A stretch of 64,000 nucleotides of DNA, from the NCBI GenBank assembly GCA_038501785.1, contig JBAMJR010000040.1, forward strand, positions 653,501-717,500, read 5' to 3'. The notes beneath the pieces are model-generated. The model was not told the DNA's origin and did no database searches. It worked only from the letters and a program-made list of their open reading frames with translations. Positions 1 to 11,800 of the stretch are shown here, in pieces; position 1 is the first letter of the stretch; the number at the start of each line of letters is the position of its first letter. The translations under genes and the position numbers were made by a program. Source of the DNA: Myoxocephalus aenaeus. Its lineage: Eukaryota; Chordata; Actinopteri; Perciformes; Cottidae.

Positions 1-604
1 TTTTGATTTAATGTTATTAAAGACTGCTTTTTGGGGGGGGGGAGAGATCTGGCCTTGTTTTGTCTTTTGGTTTGTCACCGCTCCTCTCACATGAACGAAG
101 GCACATGTGTAATTGATTTTAAAAGGCTTAATTCTTGCACTGATGCTTAAAAAAAAAGTGCAATAAACATGTGCTGTTCAGTTGATGCTGCTTGGACGCA
201 GAGGTTCATGTCTTACCTACTGATGCTGATTGTGATGAGTGCATTACTTCTCCAAACTGAATAACATTTTTGGTTCTCTACAATAGCCAAAACTCAACAT
301 TAAAAAGCATGTTGTGTTCTGCCGCAATTTGGAAATTTGTATACAAATTTTTACTTGGGAACATTATCATTTCACAGTACTGATGTTTTCCATTGTCAAA
401 GAGTGTGTGGAACTATCCTATGTTTTTTTTAAATACAGTTTACAGTCAATTCTTTTATGGTCTTTTATATCTCATTCCAAGGTGACACATGTCACAATCA
501 TTCACTACATAAGTGGTTCTCTTTCACCAAACCATTTATTTTGCAGTTCTCTCTGCTGGTTCTCTTGTTCCCAGGTTGTAAGGGGCAAAACTCTGAAGGT
601 CAAG

Positions 605-609
<5 letters not shown>

Positions 610-653
<44 letters not shown>
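610..653. repeat. (AT)n followed by poly-T
   Basis: About 12 AT units run directly into about 18 T residues. This is a simple repeat, possibly the tail of an old retroelement on the minus strand, but no element body is visible beside it. Confidence 0.85.
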
Positions 654-656
<3 letters not shown>

Positions 657-1499
657 CGCATTCACATTTACACAATGTTTCCATTAAAATGGCACAGAGG
701 TTTAGATTACAGTTTAACTCCTAACTGAGCTGTGAACTAATTTATAGAAACAACTTTGTAATCAAACATCTGAATTCAATGTCCACTTTTTGTGTTAGGT
801 TGTGTTTTGATGATTTGAAATTGCTCTTTTACATTTGAAGAGCGTGTGTGTGTGTGTGTGTCATGAGTTACAAAAAAGTTGTACATTTTAGACATGTAAG
901 CTGTTTCTAAACACGTTAGTTGCACGTCTTGCTTCTTGTGTAAACGTGTCTGCTTTCGAGTCTTTATTTTCACTTGTTAAGTATTGTATTGTTGAACGAC
1001 CATGCACTTGATTTTAGACAGGAATCTTTTTGGCCACTGCAGAATTACTAGGTTATGTATTTTTTTCTCAGACAATGTCTAATTTGAATTTGTGGTAATT
1101 TAAAGTGTGCATTTGAAGTTCTTACCTTGAGCTAAAGTAATAATTAAACTATACTCATTATTTGGGGTTTTATTCAAACATTAACACAATATACGGTATA
1201 TCCCCACCCCCTGAGAGTTTGGCCAACACACCCACAAATATTAATAATAGTAACAAATGGAAAGAAAATAAATTTAAAGACGTACTCGTAATGAAAGACT
1301 AGACATTAATGAAGAAAACAAAACTCATGGTCAAATTAAATAAATCGATGGGATAGAAATTCTCTGAGGTGATGGTTGCAAGTTACAGGCATCCAGTTAT
1401 AATTATTGTAATATAGAATGAGATGTCTTAAAGCTAATAGAAAGCAACAGCCTGGAGGGACTCAGATCTCTAAAAAACATCAACTTTGCTCTGGGTCCA

Positions 1500-1800
1500 T
1501 GGCCTTGTCGGGCATGTTGGAGAGGTTTTCAAAGTCTTGAGCCCAAAATGAATGAAAACGGCTGGGTCTTTGTTGCAACATTGACAAGTTAGGAAAGCCC
1601 AATCCTGGATCAAACTGTGTCTGACATTTATGGAGGTTGTGTAGATCATTACATTAGACGATATCCAGATTTCATCCGAGATCTTCTCACCAAGGTCTTC
1701 CTCCCATTTTCATTTGAGATGCGCCAAGGAGGGTGAAGCCACCGGCAGTAATGCATCATACATCTGACTTCTGGAGTTGCTCAGTAGGGCCTTTATGAAA
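1500..1800 (-). mobile_element. decayed L1-type LINE, ORF2 C-terminal fragment
   Basis: Read on the minus strand, this stretch translates across one internal TGA into a peptide containing YDALLPVASPSLAHLK, then KWEEDLGEKISDEIW, then VRHSLIQ. These motifs, in this order, are typical of the region after the reverse transcriptase in fish L1-clade ORF2 proteins (family recall, not a search). The in-frame stop and loss of frame on both sides show a dead, truncated copy. The left edge could extend to about 1440. Confidence 0.7.
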
Positions 1801-2448
1801 ACAGTCCTCCAGCCAGTTAGGAGTTAGAGAAGGGCATGGCATTTTTTTTTTTTAAACAAAGGTTAGGGTTAGGTTTCCTTCATTATGTGTATTTGCATTT
1901 TGATCCTTTTTTTTTTTTTTTCAAGATGCTCTTTCTATATAAAATTGTGTTTTCATGCTTATCTTGTAGGCCTTTGGTGCTATGATGTGATAGTTATGAT
2001 TCCTGATTGAGTGATGTCATTTTGTAGTGTGACCTGATTGGTCTGCGTGGGTCTACCAACATATTTAAGAAAAGCTCTCCTATTGTTTTGTAAAGTAACC
2101 TGATGAAGGCCTATTTTACCTAAACAATATCTGAATGCAAGTGAAGCTGAGGTTAAAAAATGAAAAACAGTGAACATTTTTCTATTATGGAATGCCAAAT
2201 CATCTGACATCTGGGAGAAAGACATGGGAATATTGTTTTTGAACACGGCTGTCAGATTGCTCAGGCTATTTCTGGACAATAATTAATTAGACTAATGTAA
2301 ATGTTAAGTTTCTAAGAAAACAAAATGTGCTACTGAAAGACCTCTAAATGTCTGGGAGTTGTCTAGGTTAAGAAAACTGTCTCTACTAGTATTGCAACCA
2401 TTTGACATTCTGTGTACAGACTGGTGCATTTGCACTTAATGTGTAACC

Positions 2449-2451
<3 letters not shown>

Positions 2452-2496
<45 letters not shown>
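2452..2496. repeat. (GT)n microsatellite
   Basis: About 22 uninterrupted GT units in upstream intergenic DNA. Confidence 0.95.
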
Positions 2497-2500
<4 letters not shown>

Positions 2501-5500
2501 TTCCTCGCTGAAGAAGGTTCATTCATTGAACCACCGTGTGTATATCGAAATGTAAATGTTCTTTCAACAAAATGGAGTTTCCTGAATGAGACAAAACTTT
2601 GTTTCAGTTAAAATGTATTTATTTTGAAAGTATATTGTGACTTTTCTCCGGGCTTCACATCACTTTTATGTCAAATCAAAAGTTGTCCATTTCAGACTCT
2701 GTAACAAGAAGTATATATGTCGGTTCTCTCACTAATGTTTGTTGTCACTGTTCAGAAAAGCAAACGTTCGTCTGCAGCAGCTGTTTAGTCTGTGAATGTA
2801 AAGGAGCAGCATCGGCTTGTTTCATCTGGACCCATACGTTTTTAATAAAGTGTTTACTATTCATCCAGGTACATAAGTCTATTATTACCAGATGTGTGAA
2901 AAATAGATGTGATGCTCTGCAAGCTTTGTGAAATGTCCTCGCCTTTACGTTTGTGCTCAATGCGACGATGAGCGTCCTTGTTGAACATTTCAGTCAGATG
3001 GCTGGTTTTGTAATCTAAAAGTTTGCATCATCGAGCTCACATTGAAGCCTTTAGGGAAGTCGGACATCTAAACCGTTTCCATAGCGATAGTGGACTGAAT
3101 TTGACACAGATGATGAGAGAGCAACTATCAGTGCATTGCTGACCAAACGGTTAAGGACAAACCAACGGCTTCTGTTGGATAAATTACACAATTATTACGT
3201 TTAAAAACAAAACTGTTGAGATGCTTTCACACATTTCGTCACAGAGTTGCGCCCTCTAATGCCCTCCGCCGCGTCTCTGACTAGGTTTCCAAACTCAACT
3301 CTGTTCAGTTTGTTTTGTAACTTTGCACTGGGAAATTCCAGCTTGACCGCTCTTAACCACGTTGTCCTTCTCAAGGGGAGGCGGAAACCTCAGACTCAGC
3401 ATTAGCTGAACGATATGCATATTTATGATTTGTGGTATTGGGCCATATAAATAAAGTTGACTTGAATTTACAGCCCCGCTAGCATCTCAGTGAGTTACTC
3501 GGCCACAGTGGTGCTTTGAGCTCAATGCACATGCGTACATGTGTACAATGATGACAATAGGTATAACCATTGTCACCATCTGAGTTTAGCTTGTTGGCAC
3601 TAAACACCAAGTACAGCTGAGACGAGTGGGAATGTCATCAGTTTTCAACCATTTGGTCCTTTTGTTTGGACTAATTGAAATATTGAGGATCAACAAAGGT
3701 CATTAGGTTTCACTCTGGAACAAATGTATGTACAAAATTTCATGAAAGATCTTCCTTTGGTAAGTTTAGTTGTTAAAACTAAAGATATTTCTAAAGCGAT
3801 GGACCGACAGACTGAGTCCTTCCTGAAACCACAGTGGCATGGCTAAAAAGCCACATGACTTCACAATATACTACATTTTTTGGTCCATTCTCCTATTTTC
3901 AGAGAAAGTCCCGGTCGTTATTTAAGTCCCAGTCTTTGATACATTTTACAGCATGGATTCAGGGAATGCCAATCAGCGCTTATGTCAGTCTCAAATGATC
4001 GGTCAGGTCCAGTTTCCTCCAATCGAGGATCATTTTTTCAATCATGGTCAGAAGAAATAAAATGTAAACAGAAAAAAGTACTTTAAAAAAAACAACCTTT
4101 GACTGTTTTTCTGTGTGGCTGTGAGACCGCTGCTCATCCAGGAATGCAGTGCAGTGAGCTCAAAGACTAAATAGGTCACACATCTAAATATCACATGACC
4201 AACCTATTAATGTGTTCACTTATTGTCAGGGTAAATATAAATATTGTTTTAAATATCTGGTGTTTTTCTGCACTGATGCGCGTTACTCTAGTGATGGTTG
4301 TATTGCTGTTACAATTACAGCTTGATTCCAGTTAACCTGTGTTTATTGCAGTTATGCCTCACCTATGCACAAGTGCTCTGAACTCTGACCCATATAAAAG
4401 CAGTATTGTGGTTTCAGAGTATTTATCAAAGCAGGAAGAGTTGACACACTTAACTGGCAAAACGTGTTTACTGACGGGGTTTTATTGTTGATAATAGGTT
4501 CACTGACTAAAGGGTGGGAAGCAGCTGGTTCATGCTTTCAGTCTGCAGCTCGAGCCAAAAGTTTCTCTTCTGTACACTCACTTCCTGTTTTCACCAGAGC
4601 TACTAGACCACCAAGAGTCTAGTGTTCACATGAAGGATTAACACCTGCAAACCAAATAGACAAATATCACATGTTTTTGTTTACTGGGATGTGTGTTTCT
4701 CTGGCGTAGATTTCAAGTCACGGAATGATGTACTTTGTGCATCAAATAGCTGAGAGTAAATATTTGTAATGTCATGCTGTTGATGTTGGTACCTGCATTT
4801 CCCCATTTCTACGGTAGTACTACTGTGGTTTGTGTTCTACTTCCATGAGAGTGGTGACATTGCTCACTATTTGCTGCAAAACTAAATTTGTCCCCGGTCT
4901 TATTACCACATGGAAATATCAAACAGGAAGGCAGGTTTTACCATCGAAGAGTTTGTTTGATTACATACATCCACTTCTGGAAAACTCCAGATAAATGAAG
5001 GCTGTCATAAAAGTAAAGTGCACTGAGGTTAACTATGAACGTTAGGGGTAACTCACAAACCATTTTGTTATTGAGCATTTTAATCTTTCACAACAAAATC
5101 GTATTTATATTTAGCAGATCTACTGTTTGGATTTTATAACTCTTATATGGACCTGCATGTAACATTTGAAAAAGACAATAATAAATCAAATATATATTTT
5201 TCTTCTTCTCTAAAATCTCTCTCTTGTGCATATTCTTAAATGCACAAGAGGTTTCACAAATCAACCTTCTTTTATTGATATAAAAACAGTCATGTTACAA
5301 AGAGCTCGACGTTGGTGTCCTTGAATTGGAAATAAAGTGACAACATAAAATGAGTGCTCTAACAAACAATTTCAATATTGATTATGAAGCTTTTCATTGG
5401 TTCATCTTCTATTAATCATTTTGTTTATATTAAGTGACTAGACCGATTCTAATTTCCCAGTTTCCAAAGTGGCACAATTCTTTTATCTGAACAGTCCAAA

Positions 5501-5544
5501 TAAAGTCTAAGAAAGAACTTAACTCAAGTAGTGTTCTTAAAAAT

Positions 5545-5640
5545 GTAGATACTTGTACTTTACCTGAGTATTTCCATTTGATGCAACTTTATACTTGTGT
5601 TTAATTTCAGAACAAAATATTTTACTTAATTCCTCTGCAT
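5545..5640 (+). repeat. teleost interspersed repeat (TACTTGTACTTT... type)
   Basis: The stretch has the sequence style of a very common fish repeat: GTACTTTACCTGAGTATTTCC followed by a T-rich block with ACTTTATACTT. A second, better preserved copy is at 24.08-24.25 kb in this window. Edges are approximate and I do not know the family name. Confidence 0.5.
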
Positions 5641-5945
5641 ATATTTTTTTCAGCTATAAATATTGTACATACAGAACATATGATGATCTTATAGAATATG
5701 ACTCATTATGTTGGATGTGTTTGTGAATAGATAAAAAACTGAAGTGCCACCTCGACAATACAGCAGTACATTGCATTACATGAAAGTATCAGTAATAATA
5801 ATGTACATGTATTAACAAATAATAAAATAACATCACAGGGGCAATGTTTTCTGCATTGAGTTATTTTACTTTGGTGACCTGTTCAAAACATAACTTTTAC
5901 TTGTCACATAAAGAGTTATGTGTTTTACTCACAAAGGATCTAAAC

Positions 5946-6237
5946 CAGTGGGTCTCAACCTTTTTTCAGGGCTCTACCCCTGTGGATTTTTTTTTCAGCC
6001 AAGTACCTCCTAACCAGTGCAAAGCATTTTGGGTTGAAAAAACTATGTAATACACAGTGTGCCATCAGTGTCTGAGTTAATATAGAATATATCAAATTAA
6101 GTTTAAGAACTTACACTTATATTGTTTCATATTTATTAAATAACTATTTTTAAAGGAATTTCGAATTTATGCTAATTTTAAATATATATTTTTTTTTTAT
6201 CTCAAGTACCCCCAGGGGTACTACCCCCATTTGTTTT
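5946..6237. mobile_element. short non-autonomous hAT-type element, right terminus lost
   Basis: The left end CAGTGGGTCTCAACC is a hAT (Charlie-like) terminal repeat. The body contains GCCAAGTACCTCCTAACCAG near the left and CAAGTACCCCCAGGGGTAC near the right, as in short hAT derivatives of fish. The expected right terminus (...GAGAACCACTG) is missing. The 8-base string ATCTAAAC occurs immediately before the left end (5938-5945) and again at 6245-6252, inside a longer imperfect direct repeat (5921-5945 against 6232-6252). Confidence 0.75.
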
Positions 6238-6364
6238 ACTCACAATCTAAACGATTCGAAACCCAAAGATATTCAGGCAACTATCATATAAAGAGCAACT
6301 GGTACAGGTTGTTTACTTGCTGTGTTTAACTTTGTGAGTAAAAGATTAATAAATAATAATAATA

Positions 6365-6760
6365 AAAACAGCGGCGGAGGGCGGGAGTTAGAGAGAAACT
6401 TTCACTTCGCAGGAACAAACGTTTTGTCGGACGGTCCCTTGGCCCGCGGGGGCGAGCTGGAGAGCAGAGCGTAGCCGCTCCGCGCAGGTCAGTGCAACAC
6501 CATCTCTGCATGAATGACGGCGCACTTGACCGACGCAGGGAAACACTTCACCGCTTGGCGCGAGCCGTGCGCGAGCGCCTCGTCCCTTTGCAGCTGGATT
6601 TACGACACCTCACCTCGCGTGAACTTCACAGATACGCAGCCGCCTGAGCGCGACATGTCACGGTGATGTTACAGCCTCCATCTTCGCTGGAAGTAAGCCA
6701 CGAGGAGATAACCGGCTTGTAGAGCTGACAGGCAAGTGTTTGCGCTAACAGGTTGGCACG
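6365..6760 (+). promoter_or_regulatory. pik3cd: CpG-rich promoter and noncoding first exon of pik3cd
   Basis: The local sequence changes abruptly from AT-rich to GC-rich with dense CpG (GCGGCGGAGGGCGGG, GGCCCGCGGGGGCGAG, GGCGCGAGCCGTGCGCGAGC) about 0.9-1.3 kb before the start codon, and there is no clear TATA box. This is how a vertebrate CpG-island promoter looks. Two splice donors are possible for the 5' UTR exon: CAG|GTCAGT after 6487, or a GC-type AG|GCAAGT near 6731. The exon carrying the start codon has a plausible acceptor near 7622-7628. Transcript ends are inferred, not seen. Confidence 0.6.
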
Positions 6761-7643
6761 GCACGGATATGTTGTCAAGTTTTACTCAATGAGCTAAATA
6801 TCACGTTTTTTGTTATAGGTTATCGGACTTTGTCTGTGCACCTGTTGTTTTCTTTTCCGTCGCTGATTTAAAAAAAATGTTTCTTAAATATAAATATAAA
6901 ATGTTAAATTATCCACATATATACTGTGGGTATACACATTACAATATATGTTATGTAAAGGCATAACTCAGCCTACATCTTTCGTTAAGATCCAGCCAAT
7001 TCAGCTCATGCAGGGCAAGTTTCCTCTTACCACAATCGATAGTGTAGAATTACTTTATGGCAAACTATTGGAAATTACACTCAAAATACAATGTTTTCTG
7101 TCTGCACAGTAAACTGAATAGATTTACAGGAAGCAGGACATATAATCCAAATAATCTGTATTTTTGTATAGTGTGTATGATTCAGTGGGTTGAATTTTCT
7201 TTGTAGTGTGTCTTCACCTTATTTGACCTTTTTCTGACAGAACATTCAGTCTGTTAAGGTGGAGATGTATGAATGAAGTACTAACGTTATTAGACTGCCG
7301 ATCATAAATGATAGCACTCCCAAAGCACACAAAAAAATCTCAATACCGTCGCCACAGTTTACCATTATATATCTTATATTGAAATTCTTTCCATTGAACA
7401 TTGAGGAGGTGGAGGAAACAAGCTACTGTTGATCATTCATTCATTCATGTTATACACACTCTGCATGTGTTTTCTGGTCCCCATACACAACCTTGTAAAG
7501 ATAGATCATTCAGGGTTTTAGGAACCGACAACAAACACATTGCAAAGTAACGTGTTAATAGTAGACATATTAACCCCGGCTGTGTTTCCTCTGCGTGGAC
7601 GGCTGGCTTGTGTTCCGGTGAGCAGCAGAGGAGCTGACGGTAA

Positions 7644-8639
7644 ATGAGAGGCCGTCACCATGCCCCCGGGGAAGTATGGGAAGCAGGAGGAATGGGAGAA
7701 GGAGGGGGACCAGGAGATAGTGATGGACTTCCTGCTGCCTACTGGGATCTTCCTCAAATTCCCTGTATCTCCAAACGACACCATCAAAAGCATCAAAAAC
7801 GTAAGTCCCATCACATCCCTCTTTAGTTAATTATCAGTAGCTGCTTCTGGAGATCATAAAACACGTCATAGAATAGTTTTCACCACTGACACATAATGTG
7901 TATTGTACTCATGCTTTGCATTTTATCTGTGTTTCTGATAGCATACATTTGATTGGCTGCAGTGCAGCGTTGCAGTAATTCTGGTGACCACAGTTGCAAA
8001 ACGCTGTTGTTACAATATTTACTCAATATGCTTAAAAGCTAATTGGTCGACTTTAGCCATTAAGCTAATTAAAACATGACACAATCCAAACAATCCTCGC
8101 TTCTGCCTTTTGATGCATCTTGAAGTTTTGATGCAACTATTAGAGAAGGAGCTGCAGCTTTCCTCCTTGGTATACACGGCCAGCTCTCTGCTGGAGCAGA
8201 TCTGCTGTTAAACGTGAATGTGCCAGTTTCTATGCCAACAGCTCTGCCTTCAGGCTGTTTGATTTAGCGGTGTTAAGTAATGACACTATTGGATGCATTT
8301 AAAATGATTAAGAGATTAAATGTGTCTCCAATTTTCTCTCCAAAAACTGCCAGGGTCATTGTTTGCACACTTTGATATCATCATCATCATCATCTGAAAA
8401 ATGAGAGAAATCAGAGTGTTATTCTTCCACAGCTCTTTTGAAAATAGGAATGACGCTGGTTGATGGGTTTTGATAAAAAAAAAAAAAGTTTTACATGATA
8501 GTTGTACAGGCCCCGAGAACGCGCTGTGCACTTCAAGACATCAGCGCTGCACGCTCAGCCTCATTTACTGCGGGTGTATTTTGTTTCAGATGGTTTGGAA
8601 GAATGCCAGCAGCGAGGCCCTGTTCTGCGCGCTGGGTGA
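7644..8639 (+). other. overlapping upstream ORF on pik3cd mRNA (68 codons)
   Basis: An ATG at 7644 lies 16 nt before the pik3cd start, in another frame. It has a weak context (T at -3, A at +4). In the spliced message it reads through the rest of exon 1, crosses the exon 1/2 junction and stops at TGA 8637-8639. It therefore fully overlaps the real start. Whether the peptide is made is unknown; such ORFs usually act by lowering translation of the main frame. Confidence 0.5.
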
Positions 8640-8818
8640 GCCCGACGCATATGTCTTCACCTGCATCAACCATACGGCAGAGAGGGAGGAACTGGAAGAG
8701 GAATCGAGGCGCATAAGCGACGTGCGGCCCTTCATGTGCGTTTTGAGGCTGGTGGCGAGGGAGGGCGACCGAGTGGAGAAACTCACCAACACCCAGATCA
8801 GCCTGTTAATTGGCAAAG
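7660..8818 (+). CDS. pik3cd: pik3cd exons 1-2: adaptor-binding domain
   Basis: Residues 1-123. Exon 1 holds VMDFLLPTGIFLKFPV, the first strands of the domain that clasps the inter-SH2 coiled coil of p85. Exon 2 holds DAYVFTCINHTAE and VLRLVAREGDRV, then the ISLLIGKG linker; these segments are nearly identical to mammalian p110-delta. Intron 1 (7801-8589) is phase 0 and shows no repeat that I recognise; intron 2 is phase 1. Confidence 0.95.
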
Positions 8819-11800
8819 GTGAGCAGCACCCTGCTGAGCGGGTGCTATAAGGAGGTTTTGTGTGGTTTGCTAAGTGAGTGTTTTTCAACCTTTGTTGAGC
8901 CGCGGCAGCAAATCCCATTGTGAAAAGCATGCGACATATTTTTTTCGCCTCTCTGTCTCGGTCCACTGTGTGCTCACCTGTGTGCAGCGCATACAGAGAG
9001 CAGAGAAGAGTTGTAACGCGACCATGTAGAGACAGAAATGACATGCCGTGTGTAGATACGATCAATAACACACGGCCGTTTAGTTTGTTTAATAACAGAA
9101 CAAGGTGTAGACCTGTAGACCTGTTCTATAGGAAATTACTCTGCCAGCCACTATATTGCAGGCTCAGACGCTCAACAATGGAAAATTATTTGCGGCAACT
9201 AAATAATATTTTTTTGGACCAATTAAGTGAAATTGGACATTTTCCCACGGCACAGTGGTTGAAAATCACTGTGCTAAGTATTATAGATCAGAAGCAGTCC
9301 TCGGTCATCATCAACAGAAGAGGGGAGTTTTGTCTCGCTTTGTTCCAGTCTTCTGAACCAGTCATTGATGCGAACAGATTATATTAATAGAATGAATAAT
9401 TTATGAAATGAAATGAAACAATCCGGCAACTTCGAACCAAATTTCCATTTTACTACATTAAACAATCAGTGGTGACATCTCCATCATCAGAGACGGTTCA
9501 GAACAGAGGCATCCTGATGACAGTCGGTTTTCTGTATTTGTGTCTCCAGGGTTTCGCCACTAGCGGCAGGTGCTGAGTCTATTAACTCCAATAGGAGAAG
9601 TGCACATGAACACAAACTATGACCGATTCTTTGGCTCCATAATCACAAAAATTCAACATTGGGCCAAATTACAGTTATTTTCCTGAGCATTTAGCAAACT
9701 AACAACAACGCTTTTATTCATAATGTTCAACATCTTGGATGGTCGACAAGTTACTCGCTGGCTATGAGCGGATGTAGCTAACTTGAAAATGGAGCACAGC
9801 TAGGCTAACTAATGATAATTCTATTTTCCAGTTCCAGTAACATTTTTGACTTCATAACAGATTGTCTTTTGCCTTATTCACTGGGCTTCAGCCAGTAAAA
9901 CTGCAGGTTGATGCTTCTTTCACTTCTATTAATACAAACATGGCCAGCTCTCAGGGAGATCCTTAAAGCGAAGCGTTCCTCTCACTGAAAGACTTGTATT
10001 TGTATTTGTTTACGCTTTCATCATGCTTTTGCAGGTCTGCTTGAGTTCGAGGCCCAGAAGAACCACGAGGTGAATGAGTTTCGGACAAAGATGCGTATGT
10101 TTTGTGAAGAGAAGGCACAGGAGAGGCAGATGTTGCCATGGCAGCAGTGGATGGAGTACAGCTTCCCGTGTGACCTGGAGCCTTGCTGCTCTCCGCCGGA
10201 GTGTGGGAGTGTCAAAAAGTCAAAAAACAAGAAGAAGATTTTCATCAATGTCAAGTTTGAGGCTTGTGATGTGAGTTGATCTGCTGTCGTAGTTTGTATG
10301 AGTCATATTTGTAAAGGTTGAGACAAATCAAAGGAGGATTTTAAGTCAATGTGAGCACCTTTGGAAATCCCGCTCCAACACCACAAACACCACCCTCGAA
10401 ACATCTCTCAGGAACAACAGCCACTGACATGAAAGCTGCATTTTTGCGGGTACCTTTATTGGCATGAATGTGTCTCTCACAGGAAAGCTTCATGTTGCAG
10501 CAGGACCCTCAAGACCTCCCAGTGGCTCTGATGAGGAGCGCTCTGAAGAAGAGGGCCACAGTCTTCCGCTCACTGCAACAGGAGCCCGAAGACTACACCC
10601 TGCAAGTCAACGGGAGGTGGGATTTCCTCTATGGGAAGCATCCCATGTGCCAGTTTAAAGTGAGTGACCGCAGAAAGAAAGAAAGAAAAAGAAACAAGAA
10701 ACATGAACTTTATTAATCCCCTTGGGGAAATTCTTCTCTGCATTTGACCCATCCCTGGATAGGGAGCAGTGGGCAGCCCTGTGAGGCGCCCGGGAACAGT
10801 TAAGGGTTCAGTGTCTTGCTCAGGGACACTTCGACATGTGAGCTATGGGGGGGGACTGGGGATCGAACCGGCTACCTTGTGGTTGTGGGACGACCACTCA
10901 TCCCCCTGAGCTACAGCCGCTACAGCATCGGTGTCTGTCAGCTGTACAGCCATACAGCTGCCTTTTTCATATTTTATTAAATTGTTCATATTTGATTCTT
11001 TTCCCAGTTCTCATTCAGGCTGATGCATATTTTCCTCCATGATAGTTTTGTATTTTGCCTCATTCTTTTCACGCTCTACCCTCACAAACCTTCTGGACCT
11101 TTTGCAGAGAAGCATCCATGCAACATAATGCTTCTACAGTAATTAGTATGATGAACAAAAAGCCAAATGCTATGATTATCAGACCAAAACAAAATATTCC
11201 TCCACTTTTACACACAATTGCTTGCTTTTTGCCGCAAAGATGTGACTCGCTAAGCAATTGGTCAACTTTAGAATACTCAGTCTGTTGAAAATGTTCTTTC
11301 TTTCCCCTGGTTAATTTTTTTTAAATAACCAAACTGTTGGGGTGTTTAAAATCTCCCTTTGTCTTCATTACTATTCATTTTCCATGTTGTTTGTCTACAT
11401 TCTGCCTGTGCGGGTGATCCATACAAGCTCAAATGATTGTCAGATCAAGAGTGGGGTGAGTCAAGGTTTTGGTGGCAGGAGACTCCACTGTTGACTACCT
11501 GCAGCAGTGACTCATATCTGTCTAGCAGCCCTGCAGAAAGGAACTGCATCCATCCACACATAATGAGATTTCAGTTGCATTAACCTACAGCAAATGAACA
11601 GCCTCCAGGAGTTAACCAGTGCTATCAGACCACTGGGAAATATCTGTGAGTGAGCTGATGGCTGCACAAAAATAAAACACTCTGTCCCCCTCCTGTTATC
11701 TATCTCTATCCTCTTTTAAAGTACATATTCTCGTGTTTGAGAAATGGACAAAACCCGTTCCTAACCATGGTGCACCACTCCACCATCCACAAGTATCAGG

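Larger units (their letters stand above)
1..6300. other. intergenic DNA upstream of pik3cd
   Basis: No coding exon is recognisable here; open frames are short and of low complexity. An AATAAA at 162-167 could be the polyadenylation signal of a gene ending left of the window, but nothing coding confirms it. The stretch holds simple repeats (AT/T at 610-653, GT at 2452-2496), a decayed L1-type LINE near 1.5-1.8 kb, a possible LINE/SINE tail near 3431-3466 (an ATAAATAAAG-type end followed by TTGACTTGA), a common teleost repeat near 5.55 kb and a hAT remnant at 5.95 kb. The remainder looks like unique AT-rich DNA. Confidence 0.6.

Noticed and set aside
1862..1880. Telomere-like GGTTAGGGTTAGG
   Set aside because: Only about two units; no array, so no evidence of an interstitial telomere.
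8586..9071. 161-codon minus-strand frame
   Set aside because: Antisense shadow of pik3cd exon 2 running into the hAT element.
8920..9387. 155-codon + strand frame in pik3cd intron 2
   Set aside because: Mostly inside the non-autonomous hAT element and has no transposase motif.
10845..10922. tRNA gene
   Set aside because: The A and B boxes belong to the head of a SINE, followed by its core and L2-like tail; a second copy exists at 61 kb.
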